A stretch of DNA of 15,503 nt from the NCBI GenBank assembly GCA_016840825.1, contig JAEORN010000279.1:1-15503 (forward strand). Reading direction: 5' to 3'. Source of the stretch: Candidatus Thorarchaeota archaeon (GTDB lineage: Archaea; Asgardarchaeota; Thorarchaeia; Thorarchaeales; Thorarchaeaceae). The notes beneath the pieces were generated by a model that was given only the letters and a program-made list of their open reading frames with translations, searched no databases and had not been told where the DNA came from. The translations under genes were made by a program, and so were the position numbers. Positions 1-7,522 of this stretch are shown piece by piece (positions within the stretch are counted from its first letter, which is position 1; every line of letters starts with the position of its first letter).

Positions 1-113
1 GCGCCTCCCCAATTGATACCGATGTCTTCGCCTAAGAGGAACACAGCTTCATCTCTTTCCATTTCTTCCCGAAGGCCCGCATTCAAGGCATCCCTGTAGG
101 TTATCTCAGCCAT
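1..113 (-). CDS. 2-oxoacid/acetoin dehydrogenase E1 component, beta subunit (partial, N-terminus only)
   Basis: Only the first 37 codons are inside the window; the gene runs off the left edge. The translation begins [20 protein letters not shown] and continues through a LLGEDIG motif, which is the characteristic start of the E1-beta (transketolase-like pyrimidine-domain) subunit of pyruvate, branched-chain 2-oxoacid and acetoin dehydrogenases. The ATG lies one base after the stop codon of the E1-alpha gene, so the two subunits are translationally coupled and presumably form the alpha2-beta2 thiamine-diphosphate enzyme in the cytosol. The family is clear even from this short piece. The substrate cannot be told. 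E2 and E3 genes may follow outside the window. Confidence 0.85.
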   Translation of the reverse strand, partial: MAEITYRDALNAGLREEMERDEAVFLLGEDIGINWGG

Positions 114-114
114 T

Positions 115-1089
115 TTAGATCGCCTCCGCAAAGACATCATCCAAAGTTTCCTCTGGCTTCGGGTATTCAGAGTTCCTAGCAAAATCAGCTGCTTTATCAA
201 TCTCCTTCTGAAGCTTATCTCTAATCTTTTCAGCTTCTTTCTCCGTCAGTGCTCCTTGCTCAATTGCTATCCTACGAATGATATTGACTGCATCTCTTCC
301 CTCACTGAGCCATTTTTGAGCTTCATCTTCCGGTCTATATTTAGCAGGATCAAATCTTGAGTGACCTTTCTGCCGATATGTCTGACATTCGATTAGTGAA
401 GGTCCCTCTCCATTGCGAGCTCTTTCGACTGCCTCGACAGATGCTTCGTACACTTCAAGTGCGTTATTACCATCGACCACCTTATTTGGTATACAATATC
501 CATTCGCCCGTTCAGCAATAGTGGATGATGCACAGGTCAACTTGATTGGAGTCCCCATTGCATAGAGATTATTCTCGACAATCCAAACTACTGGGAGTTG
601 CCAGATTGCTGACATATTCATTGATTCACCGAATGTTCCATTGTTGGATGCGCCATCTCCAAAGAAGCACGCGACAACATCCTTGGTGCCCCTCATTTTA
701 CATGAAAGACCCGCTCCGACTGCAATAGGCAATCCAGATGCGACCACGCCAGTTGCTCCTAGTACACCTTTGCTGAATTCAGTAATGTGCATAGAGCCAC
801 CTTTTCCCTTACACGAGCCTGTTGCCTTCCCAAGTAGTTCCGCGAGTGCTTTTTTCTGGTCTGCGCCTTTAGCGACAACATGACCATGCCCTCTATGAGT
901 ACTTTGAATCCAATCTGAATCCTTGAGAGCTACAGTGACTCCTGCAGAGATTGCCTCTTGACCGAGATAAAGGTGCAAAGTACCTGGAACTATGTTCTCA
1001 CCGAAGAGTTCCCAGACTTTCTCTTCAAAGAGTCTTACTTTTAGCGTTCGAGTGTATAGGTCGATCAGTGTTTTCTTGTCAGCAGCCAT
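115..1089 (-). CDS. 2-oxoacid/acetoin dehydrogenase E1 component, alpha subunit (TPP-dependent)
   Basis: This 324-residue protein is full length for an E1-alpha subunit. It decarboxylates a 2-oxoacid (or cleaves acetoin) on thiamine diphosphate and passes the acyl group to the lipoyl arm of E2. The TPP/Mg motif GDGASNN starts at residue 144 and ends with the paired Asn at 173-174. Other family signatures are HLYLGQEA (39-46), THRGHGH (64-70), KGGSMHI (96-102) and the phosphorylation-loop-like [11 protein letters not shown]. The GHSR.DP.YR form resembles the acetoin/pyruvate branch more than human BCKDH, but specificity is not decidable. ATG at 1089 is preceded by an AGGTGG ribosome-binding site. 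The gene is divergent from the fwd operon and is followed one base later by E1-beta. Confidence 0.9.
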   Translation of the reverse strand: MAADKKTLIDLYTRTLKVRLFEEKVWELFGENIVPGTLHLYLGQEAISAGVTVALKDSDWIQSTHRGHGHVVAKGADQKKALAELLGKATGSCKGKGGSMHITEFSKGVLGATGVVASGLPIAVGAGLSCKMRGTKDVVACFFGDGASNNGTFGESMNMSAIWQLPVVWIVENNLYAMGTPIKLTCASSTIAERANGYCIPNKVVDGNNALEVYEASVEAVERARNGEGPSLIECQTYRQKGHSRFDPAKYRPEDEAQKWLSEGRDAVNIIRRIAIEQGALTEKEAEKIRDKLQKEIDKAADFARNSEYPKPEETLDDVFAEAI

Positions 1090-1266
1090 TATCTTATCCC
1101 ACCTATCTAAAAAAGGGGCTTTCAGAGCGCATCCAAAATCGCCTTCTGATAAAGTCTTCGAAGTGGCACTATGTTAGAGAATGGACTTATTTGACAATCG
1201 TTTTTGTAAATCTATTAACCACAAGCCATATCTTGTACGAAAACCAACCGAATTCGGTGCTAAATT
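1090..1266. promoter_or_regulatory. Divergent intergenic region between E1-alpha and fwdD
   Basis: This 177-bp AT-rich stretch must hold the promoters of both the leftward 2-oxoacid dehydrogenase operon and the rightward fwd operon. On the minus strand an AGGTGG Shine-Dalgarno lies just before the E1-alpha ATG. On the plus strand candidate TATA-like stretches are near 1186-1193 (cttatttg) and 1206-1217 (gtaaatctatta); neither is a clear box, and fwdD has only a weak GGTG about eight bases before its ATG. I see no strong palindrome for a repressor. The promoter assignment rests on gene orientation. Confidence 0.4.
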
Positions 1267-1668
1267 ATGAGCCGTGTAGGGGCCAAAGTCACACTGATCT
1301 CTGGAAGGACTCTCTTACAAGGTCGTACACTTGAAGAGGGGAAGCTAACTGATGCATATCGCGATGCGGTATCATATATTGAATTAGATGAAACGGTATT
1401 CGAAGCACTCGGAATCCAACCTGGTGACCTCGTGGATGTAGAAACACTCTATGGATTGGTTGTCGTTACAACTAAGAAAAGTAGAGGAAAAGACCCAGAA
1501 GTTGCCTTCATTCCTTGTGGTCCATATGCAAATGCAGTCATAAGTGATGACACACAAGAAACTGGGATGCCCTACTACAAGAGTGTCAATGCCCAGATTT
1601 TCAAGTCAAAGGCGAAATCGATTCTGGGCATCGGGGATATTATGACAGTTGGGGGAGGGATGAGTTAA
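1267..1668 (+). CDS. fwdD: Formylmethanofuran dehydrogenase subunit D (molybdopterin-dinucleotide-binding subunit)
   Basis: This 133-residue protein matches the usual size of FwdD/FmdD, the small subunit that supplies the C-terminal pterin-binding beta-barrel of the formate-dehydrogenase-like half of formylmethanofuran dehydrogenase. Family hallmarks are LISGRTLLQG near the N-terminus (10-19), the LGIQPGDLVDVET stretch (49-61) typical of the molydop-binding fold, and the CGPYAN motif followed by TGMP (about residues 83-88 and 98-101), which in this family contacts the bis-pterin guanine dinucleotide. It acts with FwdB to reduce CO2 to formate at a W or Mo centre in the cytosol. It is the first gene of the operon, and its stop codon abuts the GTG start of fwdB with no gap. 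Confidence 0.93.
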   Translation: MSRVGAKVTLISGRTLLQGRTLEEGKLTDAYRDAVSYIELDETVFEALGIQPGDLVDVETLYGLVVVTTKKSRGKDPEVAFIPCGPYANAVISDDTQETGMPYYKSVNAQIFKSKAKSILGIGDIMTVGGGMS

Positions 1669-2979
1669 GTGACTGAAGCCTCAAAGATATTCAAGAATAT
1701 ACCTTGCACATTCTGTGGATGTCTGTGTGACGATATTGAGATTGAAGTGAGCAACGGTGAAATCTCTGAGATGAAGAATGGATGTGCGATCAGCAAAAGC
1801 AGATTTTTGAACCACCACTTGAACAGGGCCGAGAAACCTACTATAAAGGAAAATGGCACCAGCATAGAAGTAGGTTTGAATGATGCTATATCAAAGGCAG
1901 TGAGTATTATCTCCTCAGCTAGACGTCTTCTTGTATATGGATTGAGTTCAACTGAGAATGATGCTCATCGAGAAGCCTACAAGATTGCTGAGCTTGTAGG
2001 AGGCGTGGTTGATAACACATCTTCTGTGTGCCATGGGCCAACTATCTTAGGAGTTCAAGAATCCGGTGAAGCCGCAGGAGCATTATCTGAAGTGCGTAAT
2101 CGCGCTGATCTTGTTATCTACTGGGGATCGAATCCCTTAGCTGCTCATCCTAGACACATTAGTCGTTATATTCGCGTTCCTGGTGCGTACATTTCCGATC
2201 CCAAGAAAGACCGACAAATATGGTTGGTTGATATTCGGGCCTCTGAAACCTCTCGTACAGTTGACAAGTTCATTCAGATTAAGCCTGGAACTGATTTAGA
2301 GGTGCTTTCAACCCTGCATGCACTAGTACGAGGTCATCGTCTCAAAGTTACTGAGGTGGGAGGGGTACCAATTGCTGAGCTAGAAGAAATGGCTCAGAAG
2401 ATGAAGACATCAACGTATGGTATTCTATTCTTTGGCCTTGGATTAACTCAATCAAAAGGTCGTTTTCGGAATATTGATGCAGCAGTTCGCCTTATTCAGG
2501 ATCTTAATTCTTACACCAAATGGAACATGATGCCAATGCGTGGTCATTACAATGTAAGTGGTGCAAACAAGACCTGCACTTGGCAAACAGGCTACCCCTA
2601 TGCAGTTGATTTTGCACGAGGCTATCCAAGATATCAACCTGGCGAGTATACTGCAGTTGATTTACTGGCACGGGGAGAGGTTGATGCATTGCTCAATATA
2701 GCTGCTGATCCCGCAGCCCATTTTCCAAAGACTTGTCTCGAAACTCTGTCGCGTATTCCTGTCATCAATCTTGACCCGAAGAAGAACATGACTTCCGAAA
2801 TGGCAACAGTCAATATTCCTACTGCTGTTGCAGGAATCGAATGTGATGGTGCTGCAGTCAGAATGGATGGCTTGCCGTTATATCTTCACAAGGTGCTTGA
2901 CCCACCTGAAGGGATTTTACCTGATCGAGATGTGCTTCGAATGATATACGAAGGTGTTGAGAAGGAGGCAAAGAGATGA
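1669..2979 (+). CDS. fwdB: Formylmethanofuran dehydrogenase subunit B (W/Mo catalytic subunit)
   Basis: This 436-residue protein is the catalytic, formate-dehydrogenase-like subunit that reduces CO2 to formate before it tunnels to FwdA. Near the N-terminus a CTFCGCLCDD cluster motif gives C13-x2-C16-x3-C20, with a fourth cysteine at C39, to bind one [4Fe-4S]; C18 is an additional cysteine. SVCHGPT places C121 at the position of the metal-ligating Cys (or Sec in some methanogens) of the family, so this is a cysteine enzyme. Whether it uses W or Mo cannot be read from the sequence. The start is GTG directly after the fwdD stop, with a strong gggggaggg site in the end of fwdD. The last four bases overlap fwdA (ATGA), which indicates translational coupling. 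Confidence 0.94.
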   Translation: MTEASKIFKNIPCTFCGCLCDDIEIEVSNGEISEMKNGCAISKSRFLNHHLNRAEKPTIKENGTSIEVGLNDAISKAVSIISSARRLLVYGLSSTENDAHREAYKIAELVGGVVDNTSSVCHGPTILGVQESGEAAGALSEVRNRADLVIYWGSNPLAAHPRHISRYIRVPGAYISDPKKDRQIWLVDIRASETSRTVDKFIQIKPGTDLEVLSTLHALVRGHRLKVTEVGGVPIAELEEMAQKMKTSTYGILFFGLGLTQSKGRFRNIDAAVRLIQDLNSYTKWNMMPMRGHYNVSGANKTCTWQTGYPYAVDFARGYPRYQPGEYTAVDLLARGEVDALLNIAADPAAHFPKTCLETLSRIPVINLDPKKNMTSEMATVNIPTAVAGIECDGAAVRMDGLPLYLHKVLDPPEGILPDRDVLRMIYEGVEKEAKR

Positions 2980-4721
2980 GCAAAGAGATTGTCATCAAAA
3001 ATGGAATCGTCTACGATCCTATGAACAAAATCGATGGTGAAGTCAAGGATATTTGTATTTCAGATGGGCGAATTGTTGAGAAAGTGGGCGAGAAGGCAAA
3101 GATAGTCGATGTGAAAGGTAAGACTGTCCTTCCAGGTGGCGTTGATATGCACTCCCATATAGTAGGTTCGAAATTGAATTTTGGGCGAGCAATGTCCCCC
3201 GAAGCTCATCGAATAGAACCACCGGTTCATAGAACCAAAAAGACCCGTTCTGGTGTAGCAGGAATTATGTTCTCCTCTTACGCTCTGGGGTACCGTTATT
3301 CCCAAATGGGCTATACTACTGTCGTTGAACCTGCTTTGCCACCAATGAAAGCTCTTGGTACTTGGGAGGAATTGGAAGACATTCCTAACCTGAATACAGC
3401 GCTTCTACCGATGTTTGGAAATAACATGATTACCTATCACTATGTAAAAGAAGGTGACTTATCTGGACTAGCAGGTTTCATCTCTTGGTTGCTTAAAGCC
3501 ACTGGTGGCTGGGGAGTGAAGGTTGTAAATCCCGGTGGGACCTACGCTTGGGCATACGGTAAGAATGTCCGAGAACCTGACACTGAAATTCCGCAATGGG
3601 GTATTACACCTCGTCAAGTGATTCGCTCTTTGGTTCAAGCCACTGAATCCCTAGGACTTCCACATGTGGTACATCTTCATCCAAACAATCTCGGACGTGT
3701 TGGCAACATCCATACAACAATTCAAGAGCTTGATGCTGTAAAAGATATCAAGGGATACAAGGGACGAAAGCAGGTTGTTCATCTCACACATATGTCATTT
3801 GAAACCCTAGATATGGTAGAAGAAGGGAAGCCAGAATGGAAGGATGTCGCCTCTGGTGGCCTTGCTCTTGCCAAGTATATGAATAGCAACAAGCACTTCA
3901 CAGCAGACCTAGGTCAGATAACCTTTGGTCCTGCAATGACCATGACTGGAGACGGGCCTTTCCAATTCACACTTCATCAAATGACCCAGACAAAATGGGG
4001 AAACATTCCAGTCGATGTAGAGCTTCCCGGCGGCGCTGGTGTTGTGCCATATAACTTCGAAATGAAATCCCCTGCGAACTCGGTTCAGTGGACAATACCC
4101 TTAGAGTTCGCATTAAATGTTGATGACATTTGGCGTGTGGTTCTTACGACTGATCATCCGAATGCAGGTCCCTTCACAAAGTATCCTCTTGTGCTTTCTT
4201 GGTTAATGAGTCAGAAGCAACGTGAGATTTGGTTGGATAAGGTACATAAATTCGCACGCGAGCGTTCAACATTGGAAGGAATCGAAAGAGAGTGGTCCAT
4301 GTACGAGGCGACAATTAGTACACGAGCTGCGCCCGCTAAGATACTCGGCATTGAATCAAGAAAGGGTCACCTTGGAGTAGGTGCCGATGGCGATGTTTCT
4401 ATCTACGATTTCGATGCGATAAAGGACGACCTCGCGAAGAACCCCGAGGAAATTGTCAGAGGTTTCTCAGAGTCTCTATACACAATTCTTGCTGGAGAAA
4501 TTGTTGCCAAAAAGGGTAAGGTCCTGGAGTCTACTCATGGAAGAGTTATGACCATCTCTCCCACTCTGAGTGATGAGCTACAGAAACGAGTTGAAATGGA
4601 AGTTGAGAATATGATCTCTCAATGGTACACACACTCATTCAGTAATTATCCTGCACATCAAAGATATCGAGAACCTTTAGAAAATCGAATTCCTCTGGAT
4701 TCGAGGAGTGTCTCCGCCTAA
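2976..4721 (+). CDS. fwdA: Formylmethanofuran dehydrogenase subunit A (binuclear-zinc amidohydrolase)
   Basis: This 581-residue protein is the amidohydrolase-fold subunit that condenses formate with methanofuran at a two-zinc site. The metal-ligand pattern is complete: DMHSH gives H59 and H61, the KVVNPGG motif gives the carboxylated lysine K182, VHLHPNN gives H233 and H235, LTHMSF gives H272, and TTDHPNAGP gives the catalytic aspartate D393. The length is close to the roughly 570 residues of methanogen FwdA. It starts by a 4-bp overlap with fwdB and ends by a 1-bp overlap (TAATG) with the methyltransferase gene. All key residues are present, so the enzyme should be active. The complex may run toward formyl-MFR (CO2 fixation) or in reverse (formate/CO2 release); the sequence does not say which. 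Confidence 0.95.
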   Translation: MSKEIVIKNGIVYDPMNKIDGEVKDICISDGRIVEKVGEKAKIVDVKGKTVLPGGVDMHSHIVGSKLNFGRAMSPEAHRIEPPVHRTKKTRSGVAGIMFSSYALGYRYSQMGYTTVVEPALPPMKALGTWEELEDIPNLNTALLPMFGNNMITYHYVKEGDLSGLAGFISWLLKATGGWGVKVVNPGGTYAWAYGKNVREPDTEIPQWGITPRQVIRSLVQATESLGLPHVVHLHPNNLGRVGNIHTTIQELDAVKDIKGYKGRKQVVHLTHMSFETLDMVEEGKPEWKDVASGGLALAKYMNSNKHFTADLGQITFGPAMTMTGDGPFQFTLHQMTQTKWGNIPVDVELPGGAGVVPYNFEMKSPANSVQWTIPLEFALNVDDIWRVVLTTDHPNAGPFTKYPLVLSWLMSQKQREIWLDKVHKFARERSTLEGIEREWSMYEATISTRAAPAKILGIESRKGHLGVGADGDVSIYDFDAIKDDLAKNPEEIVRGFSESLYTILAGEIVAKKGKVLESTHGRVMTISPTLSDELQKRVEMEVENMISQWYTHSFSNYPAHQRYREPLENRIPLDSRSVSA

Positions 4722-5515
4722 TGGAGGAGGATCCGCTAGAACAATATCGACATGGATACGATAAAGCAGCAAGGTTCTACAACCTATTTACGGACAATGC
4801 AGACCTACCTTTCTATATATCATATGCTAAAGAGATGGGCTCTCCAATATTGGACCTCGCTGCTGGAACCGGGCGAGTATCTATTGCTTTAGCAATGGAG
4901 GGATTTGAGATTGTTTCTCTTGAATCCTCAAAATCCATGATCAGTGAGTTTGAGTCACAACTAGGAGAACTTCCCTCGAACATTGCCAAAAGAATCCGAA
5001 TAACCCAAGGGAATATGACTAACTTTAACATAGATCGCAAATTTCCAATGATTATCATACCCACATCATTTGGACATGCTTTGACTTCTGATGAACAGCT
5101 ATCACTTCTCTCGTGTGTTTTTCGTCATTTATCCGATCAAGGCATTTTCATAGTGGATCTATTTCCAGGAGGAATACAACCTAGGAACGCATCCTTCCAC
5201 GAAAATCCGGTTGATATAGAAGATGGCCTATCCGTAAGCAGATCTGGAATCATCTCTACTGATCCTATCACACAAATTATGTCACTTGATTTGACATTCA
5301 CAGTTCGCAACAACGCATCCGGTGAAATCGTGGATGAAATTCATCAAAAATCCGGAGTTGCACTTGTTTACAATAGAGAAGCAGATCTACTAATGAGAAT
5401 GTCAAAACTAAGAATCATCCAAGAATTCGGGGATTTCGAGAGAACACCGTATACGAAAGATTCTGGACGAAGGATTCTAGTTGTTCAGAAATATGGGGCT
5501 GAAGATGTGCAGTAG
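4721..5515 (+). CDS. Class I SAM-dependent methyltransferase, substrate unknown
   Basis: This 264-residue protein has a Rossmann-type SAM-binding domain. Motif I is ILDLAAGTGR (residues 43-52), the acidic ribose-binding residue is E68 in VSLESSKSMI, and a motif near residue 97 (GNMTNF) fits motif II/III of the Methyltransf_25/11 group. The C-terminal part (about 165-264) is beta-rich and has no motif I recognise. The ATG overlaps the fwdA stop by one base and follows a cgaggag site, so it is the last gene of the fwd transcript and is translated in step with FwdA. That placement suggests a one-carbon or pterin/methanofuran link, but this is inference. No cysteine-rich or membrane segment is seen. 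Confidence 0.8.
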   Translation: MEEDPLEQYRHGYDKAARFYNLFTDNADLPFYISYAKEMGSPILDLAAGTGRVSIALAMEGFEIVSLESSKSMISEFESQLGELPSNIAKRIRITQGNMTNFNIDRKFPMIIIPTSFGHALTSDEQLSLLSCVFRHLSDQGIFIVDLFPGGIQPRNASFHENPVDIEDGLSVSRSGIISTDPITQIMSLDLTFTVRNNASGEIVDEIHQKSGVALVYNREADLLMRMSKLRIIQEFGDFERTPYTKDSGRRILVVQKYGAEDVQ

Positions 5516-5568
5516 AGAGATCTAATCAATATCTACTGCACTTTCAGTCTATTAGAGCACATCTTCAG
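5499..5568. terminator. Convergent 3' ends with overlapping inverted repeats (candidate bidirectional terminator)
   Basis: Two perfect inverted repeats nest between the methyltransferase and beta-helix genes. A 10-bp stem pairs 5507-5516 with 5532-5541 around a 15-base loop, and a 12-bp repeat pairs 5499-5510 with 5557-5568. They share bases 5507-5510, so the two foldings compete. The outer repeat lies inside the last codons of both convergent genes and makes both proteins end in Glu-Asp-Val plus one residue. No long T tract follows on either strand, so termination is inferred from location and structure. Confidence 0.45.
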
Positions 5569-6814
5569 GAGGTGGCAATTGATCTACTTTCTTGGTCTCT
5601 CCGCGAACATCAACTTTCTCTTCAAGCTCGAGATGATCTGTATATTGGATCTCTCCTTCCACAACTGAACCTCGCTCAATGTAGATATCTCTTCCATATA
5701 CGCTCTTTACTCGAGATCTTTCTTCAATTCTGATCTCATTACCATAGAGAGATTCAGTCCGAGCTCTTTCTCTAACGAGAATCTCGTCTGATTCGACTGG
5801 ACCTGTAACTTCACCACGGCCTCCTAGTCTGAAACCTTCTGCTTTCACATATTTAGCTTCAATTCGTCCACCGACAATGACTCGGTAGGTATCAATCCTA
5901 CCTTCAACGATTAGGGTCCCACCAACCTTGATCTTCTTCAGACATCTCAGGTCCCCTTCGACTGTGACCTTTCCTCCAACATCGAGGTCGTCTTCCATAT
6001 CAAGGTCCCCTTCAACAAGGACTGAGCCGCCAACATCAATGGTTTTACCTGATGCTGCACCGGAAAGTTTTACAGCTCCACCTACATCGATTCTACCAAA
6101 CTTCATTTCGCCGCTGGATTTGAAACTACCACCGACATCGACTGAATGTACCAAGGATCCTGGGCCAACTACAGCGGAGCCACCAACATCAATCTCGTCA
6201 ACTTCAACAGCTCCCTCCGCTTTGAATGATCCTCCAACGTTGACTATGCCAATTTTACCCTTGTTGACTTTGACACTGCCGCCAACTTTTATCTCGTCTG
6301 CTTCAACAGTGCCCATCACTTTGGCTGATCCACCTGCTCTAAGTTCTGTAATACTGGCATCCCCACCAATCTTAACTGAACCTCCTCCGTTCATACGTTC
6401 AGCCTTGGCATTTCCTTCTACTTTTACTGAGCCTCCTCCAGATGCAGTCGAGCACTCTAAATTCTTACCAACACTCAAGCTTGCATCAGCACGGAAATCT
6501 CGTCCCATTGCTGATCCTCTGACTTCAAGAGCCCCCTTTTCAACTCGGGCGCCTCTCTCAACGATGAGGTCTCCATCTATTATAATAGAATCTCTTGTTC
6601 TTGCATGTAATGATCCTGCTTTCAATGTGCCAAGGATATCGAGAGAGCCATGGATTTTTACTTCTCCAGTAACAATGATTTCACTACCATCTGCGGGAAC
6701 CAATCGGGTACAATTCTTGAGTTCGAGGTCCCCGTCTACTCGGGATAGTACGACTTCTTGCTCGTTCTCGTATTTGTTCTGCGTAGAGCTTCTTTGCCCA
6801 TTATCTTCAGCCAT
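5552..6814 (-). CDS. Polymer-forming/bactofilin-like beta-helix protein with 17-residue VGGS repeats
   Basis: This acidic, glycine-rich protein of 420 residues has no signal peptide or membrane segment, so it is probably cytoplasmic. Its core has about 13 tandem units marked by a Gly-Gly-Ser/Ala pair at a nearly constant 17-residue spacing (range 16-18), each with short alternating hydrophobic strands such as VGGSVKVEG. This is the pattern of a right-handed beta-helix as in bactofilins and other polymer-forming proteins; an adhesin-type beta-helix is the alternative. The last 80 residues switch to RERAR/ERSRV turns and end in Pro-Pro-Pro-Glu. An in-frame GTG exists at 6826, but the ATG at 6814 sits 9 bases after an AGGTG site, so I prefer it. 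A TTTATATA box lies upstream. Function is unknown; filament or scaffold is the inference. Confidence 0.65.
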   Translation of the reverse strand: MAEDNGQRSSTQNKYENEQEVVLSRVDGDLELKNCTRLVPADGSEIIVTGEVKIHGSLDILGTLKAGSLHARTRDSIIIDGDLIVERGARVEKGALEVRGSAMGRDFRADASLSVGKNLECSTASGGGSVKVEGNAKAERMNGGGSVKIGGDASITELRAGGSAKVMGTVEADEIKVGGSVKVNKGKIGIVNVGGSFKAEGAVEVDEIDVGGSAVVGPGSLVHSVDVGGSFKSSGEMKFGRIDVGGAVKLSGAASGKTIDVGGSVLVEGDLDMEDDLDVGGKVTVEGDLRCLKKIKVGGTLIVEGRIDTYRVIVGGRIEAKYVKAEGFRLGGRGEVTGPVESDEILVRERARTESLYGNEIRIEERSRVKSVYGRDIYIERGSVVEGEIQYTDHLELEEKVDVRGETKKVDQLPPPEDVL

Positions 6815-6863
6815 TTTTATTGACACCTGTAATTATCTACTGAGTAAATCATGGAATTTATGG

Positions 6864-6871
6864 TATATAAA
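6864..6871 (-). promoter_or_regulatory. TATA box (TTTATATA) of the beta-helix gene
   Basis: On the minus strand this is a near-perfect archaeal box A. A start of transcription about 25 bases downstream would fall near 6840-6845 and give a leader of roughly 30 bases carrying the AGGTG site before the ATG at 6814. Confidence 0.6.
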
Positions 6872-7000
6872 GCGAAAGCACAATTTAGGGTCACATATTG
6901 TTACTATATGATTACTCTTTTGGCTTCCTCTTTTTCTGAATTACACAAAAGATATGTGTTAGAAAAGGTAATTGCTTGAAGCAGGCGTGGTGTATCTAGC

Positions 7001-7126
7001 ATGAGCATAAAGAAAGTTCTAATGATTGTATTAGTGATTGCTGTTATTGCTTATGGGGCTCTATTGGCTTTCCATTATCTTACACATGGAGTGATTCCAC
7101 TGAATTGCTTTGAATGCCATGGTTAA
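7001..7126 (+). CDS. 41-residue single-pass membrane microprotein with C-terminal CxxCHG (haem-c-like) motif
   Basis: The reading frame encodes 41 residues starting MSIKKVLMIVLVIAVIAYG and ending in Asn-Cys-Phe-Glu-Cys-His-Gly. After two lysines comes one hydrophobic helix (about residues 6-24), so the positive-inside rule puts the C-terminus outside the membrane. The last residues match the CxxCHG signature for covalent haem c attachment, on the side of the membrane where cytochrome c maturation works. H25 or H29 could give the second axial ligand. A GGTG site lies eight bases before the ATG. The frame lies between genes transcribed in the other direction and ends 6 bases before the end of the regulator gene. 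Alternatives are a metal-binding or redox peptide, or a chance frame. Confidence 0.5.
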   Translation: MSIKKVLMIVLVIAVIAYGALLAFHYLTHGVIPLNCFECHG

Positions 7127-7132
7127 TCAGAA

Positions 7133-7444
7133 TTACATTCCAATTATTGGTTCAGGAATAGGAATACCGACTAGACCAGCAAGCCGTTTATATATCTCGA
7201 GATATTGATGCCCTCTGACAGAAACACTATATACTATACCCCCTTCATCGTCCTCTGATTGTAATAGGCCTCGTTCTACAAGCTCGAGGATACTCTCTTT
7301 CGCCCTATCTACAGGCATGTTTGTTGATCGTGCTGCTCTTGTCAATGGACAGTAACCATATACCATGATAACTCGAATCAATTCTGCATAGATGTCATAT
7401 CTAGTGCGCTTAATCCGCTCTATCTTCTTCTTCTTTGATGCCAT
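7133..7444 (-). CDS. Archaeal winged-helix DNA-binding protein
   Basis: This 103-residue basic protein starts MASKKKKIERIKRTRYDIYA. The stretch from YDIYAELIRVI through LTRAARSTNMP and ILELVERGLL reads as the three helices of a winged HTH, and VYSVSVRGHQYLEIYKRL is the wing plus the C-terminal dimerisation helix seen in the archaeal HTH_45-like family. Such proteins are usually transcriptional regulators. I chose ATG 7444 because the family starts at the basic Lys-rich stretch; a longer frame from 7489 adds 15 residues of no obvious homology and runs into the divergent promoter. It is divergent from the longin/Roadblock-like gene, 78 bp away, and may control it or itself. The ligand is not known. 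Confidence 0.75.
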   Translation of the reverse strand: MASKKKKIERIKRTRYDIYAELIRVIMVYGYCPLTRAARSTNMPVDRAKESILELVERGLLQSEDDEGGIVYSVSVRGHQYLEIYKRLAGLVGIPIPEPIIGM

Positions 7445-7522
7445 AAGAGCAACCCTGCTTGATTGTCCATCACAGACATAAAAACTCATGGACTGAGGCG
7501 TACTTTTTTTCGTCTAGGTATC
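7445..7522. promoter_or_regulatory. Divergent promoter region of regulator and longin/Roadblock-like gene
   Basis: This 78-bp spacer separates the two divergent starts. On the plus strand CATAAAAACT (7477-7486) is a possible TATA element, about 40 bases before the ATG at 7523, and an AGGT (7516-7519) is a possible ribosome site. A minus-strand TATA is not clear. Confidence 0.35.

Noticed and set aside
951..1334. A 127-residue plus-strand frame across the E1-alpha start, the intergenic region and the fwdD start
   Set aside because: It overlaps two well-supported genes in other frames and shows no motif or ribosome site.
1736..2040. Possible selenocysteine in FwdB at the metal ligand position
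   Set aside because: The codon at the VCHGPT motif is TGT (Cys), there is no in-frame TGA, and no SECIS is needed.
6281..6560. Repeated ccaccgacatc-like units on the plus strand, at first sight like a direct-repeat array or CRISPR
   Set aside because: They are degenerate, keep codon frame on the minus strand and encode the VGGS units of the beta-helix protein, so they are coding repeats.
5928..6911. A 327-residue open frame on the plus strand opposite the beta-helix gene, rich in Pro, Ser and Thr
   Set aside because: It is the antisense shadow of the Gly/Val/Ser repeats; the Pro-Pro-Thr pattern follows directly from the complementary codons and it runs through the minus-strand promoter.
7463..7522. 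TTG-started 20-residue N-terminal extension of the longin/Roadblock-like protein
   Set aside because: It would overlap the candidate promoter elements of the divergent gene pair, and ATG 7523 with AGGT upstream starts just before the predicted fold.
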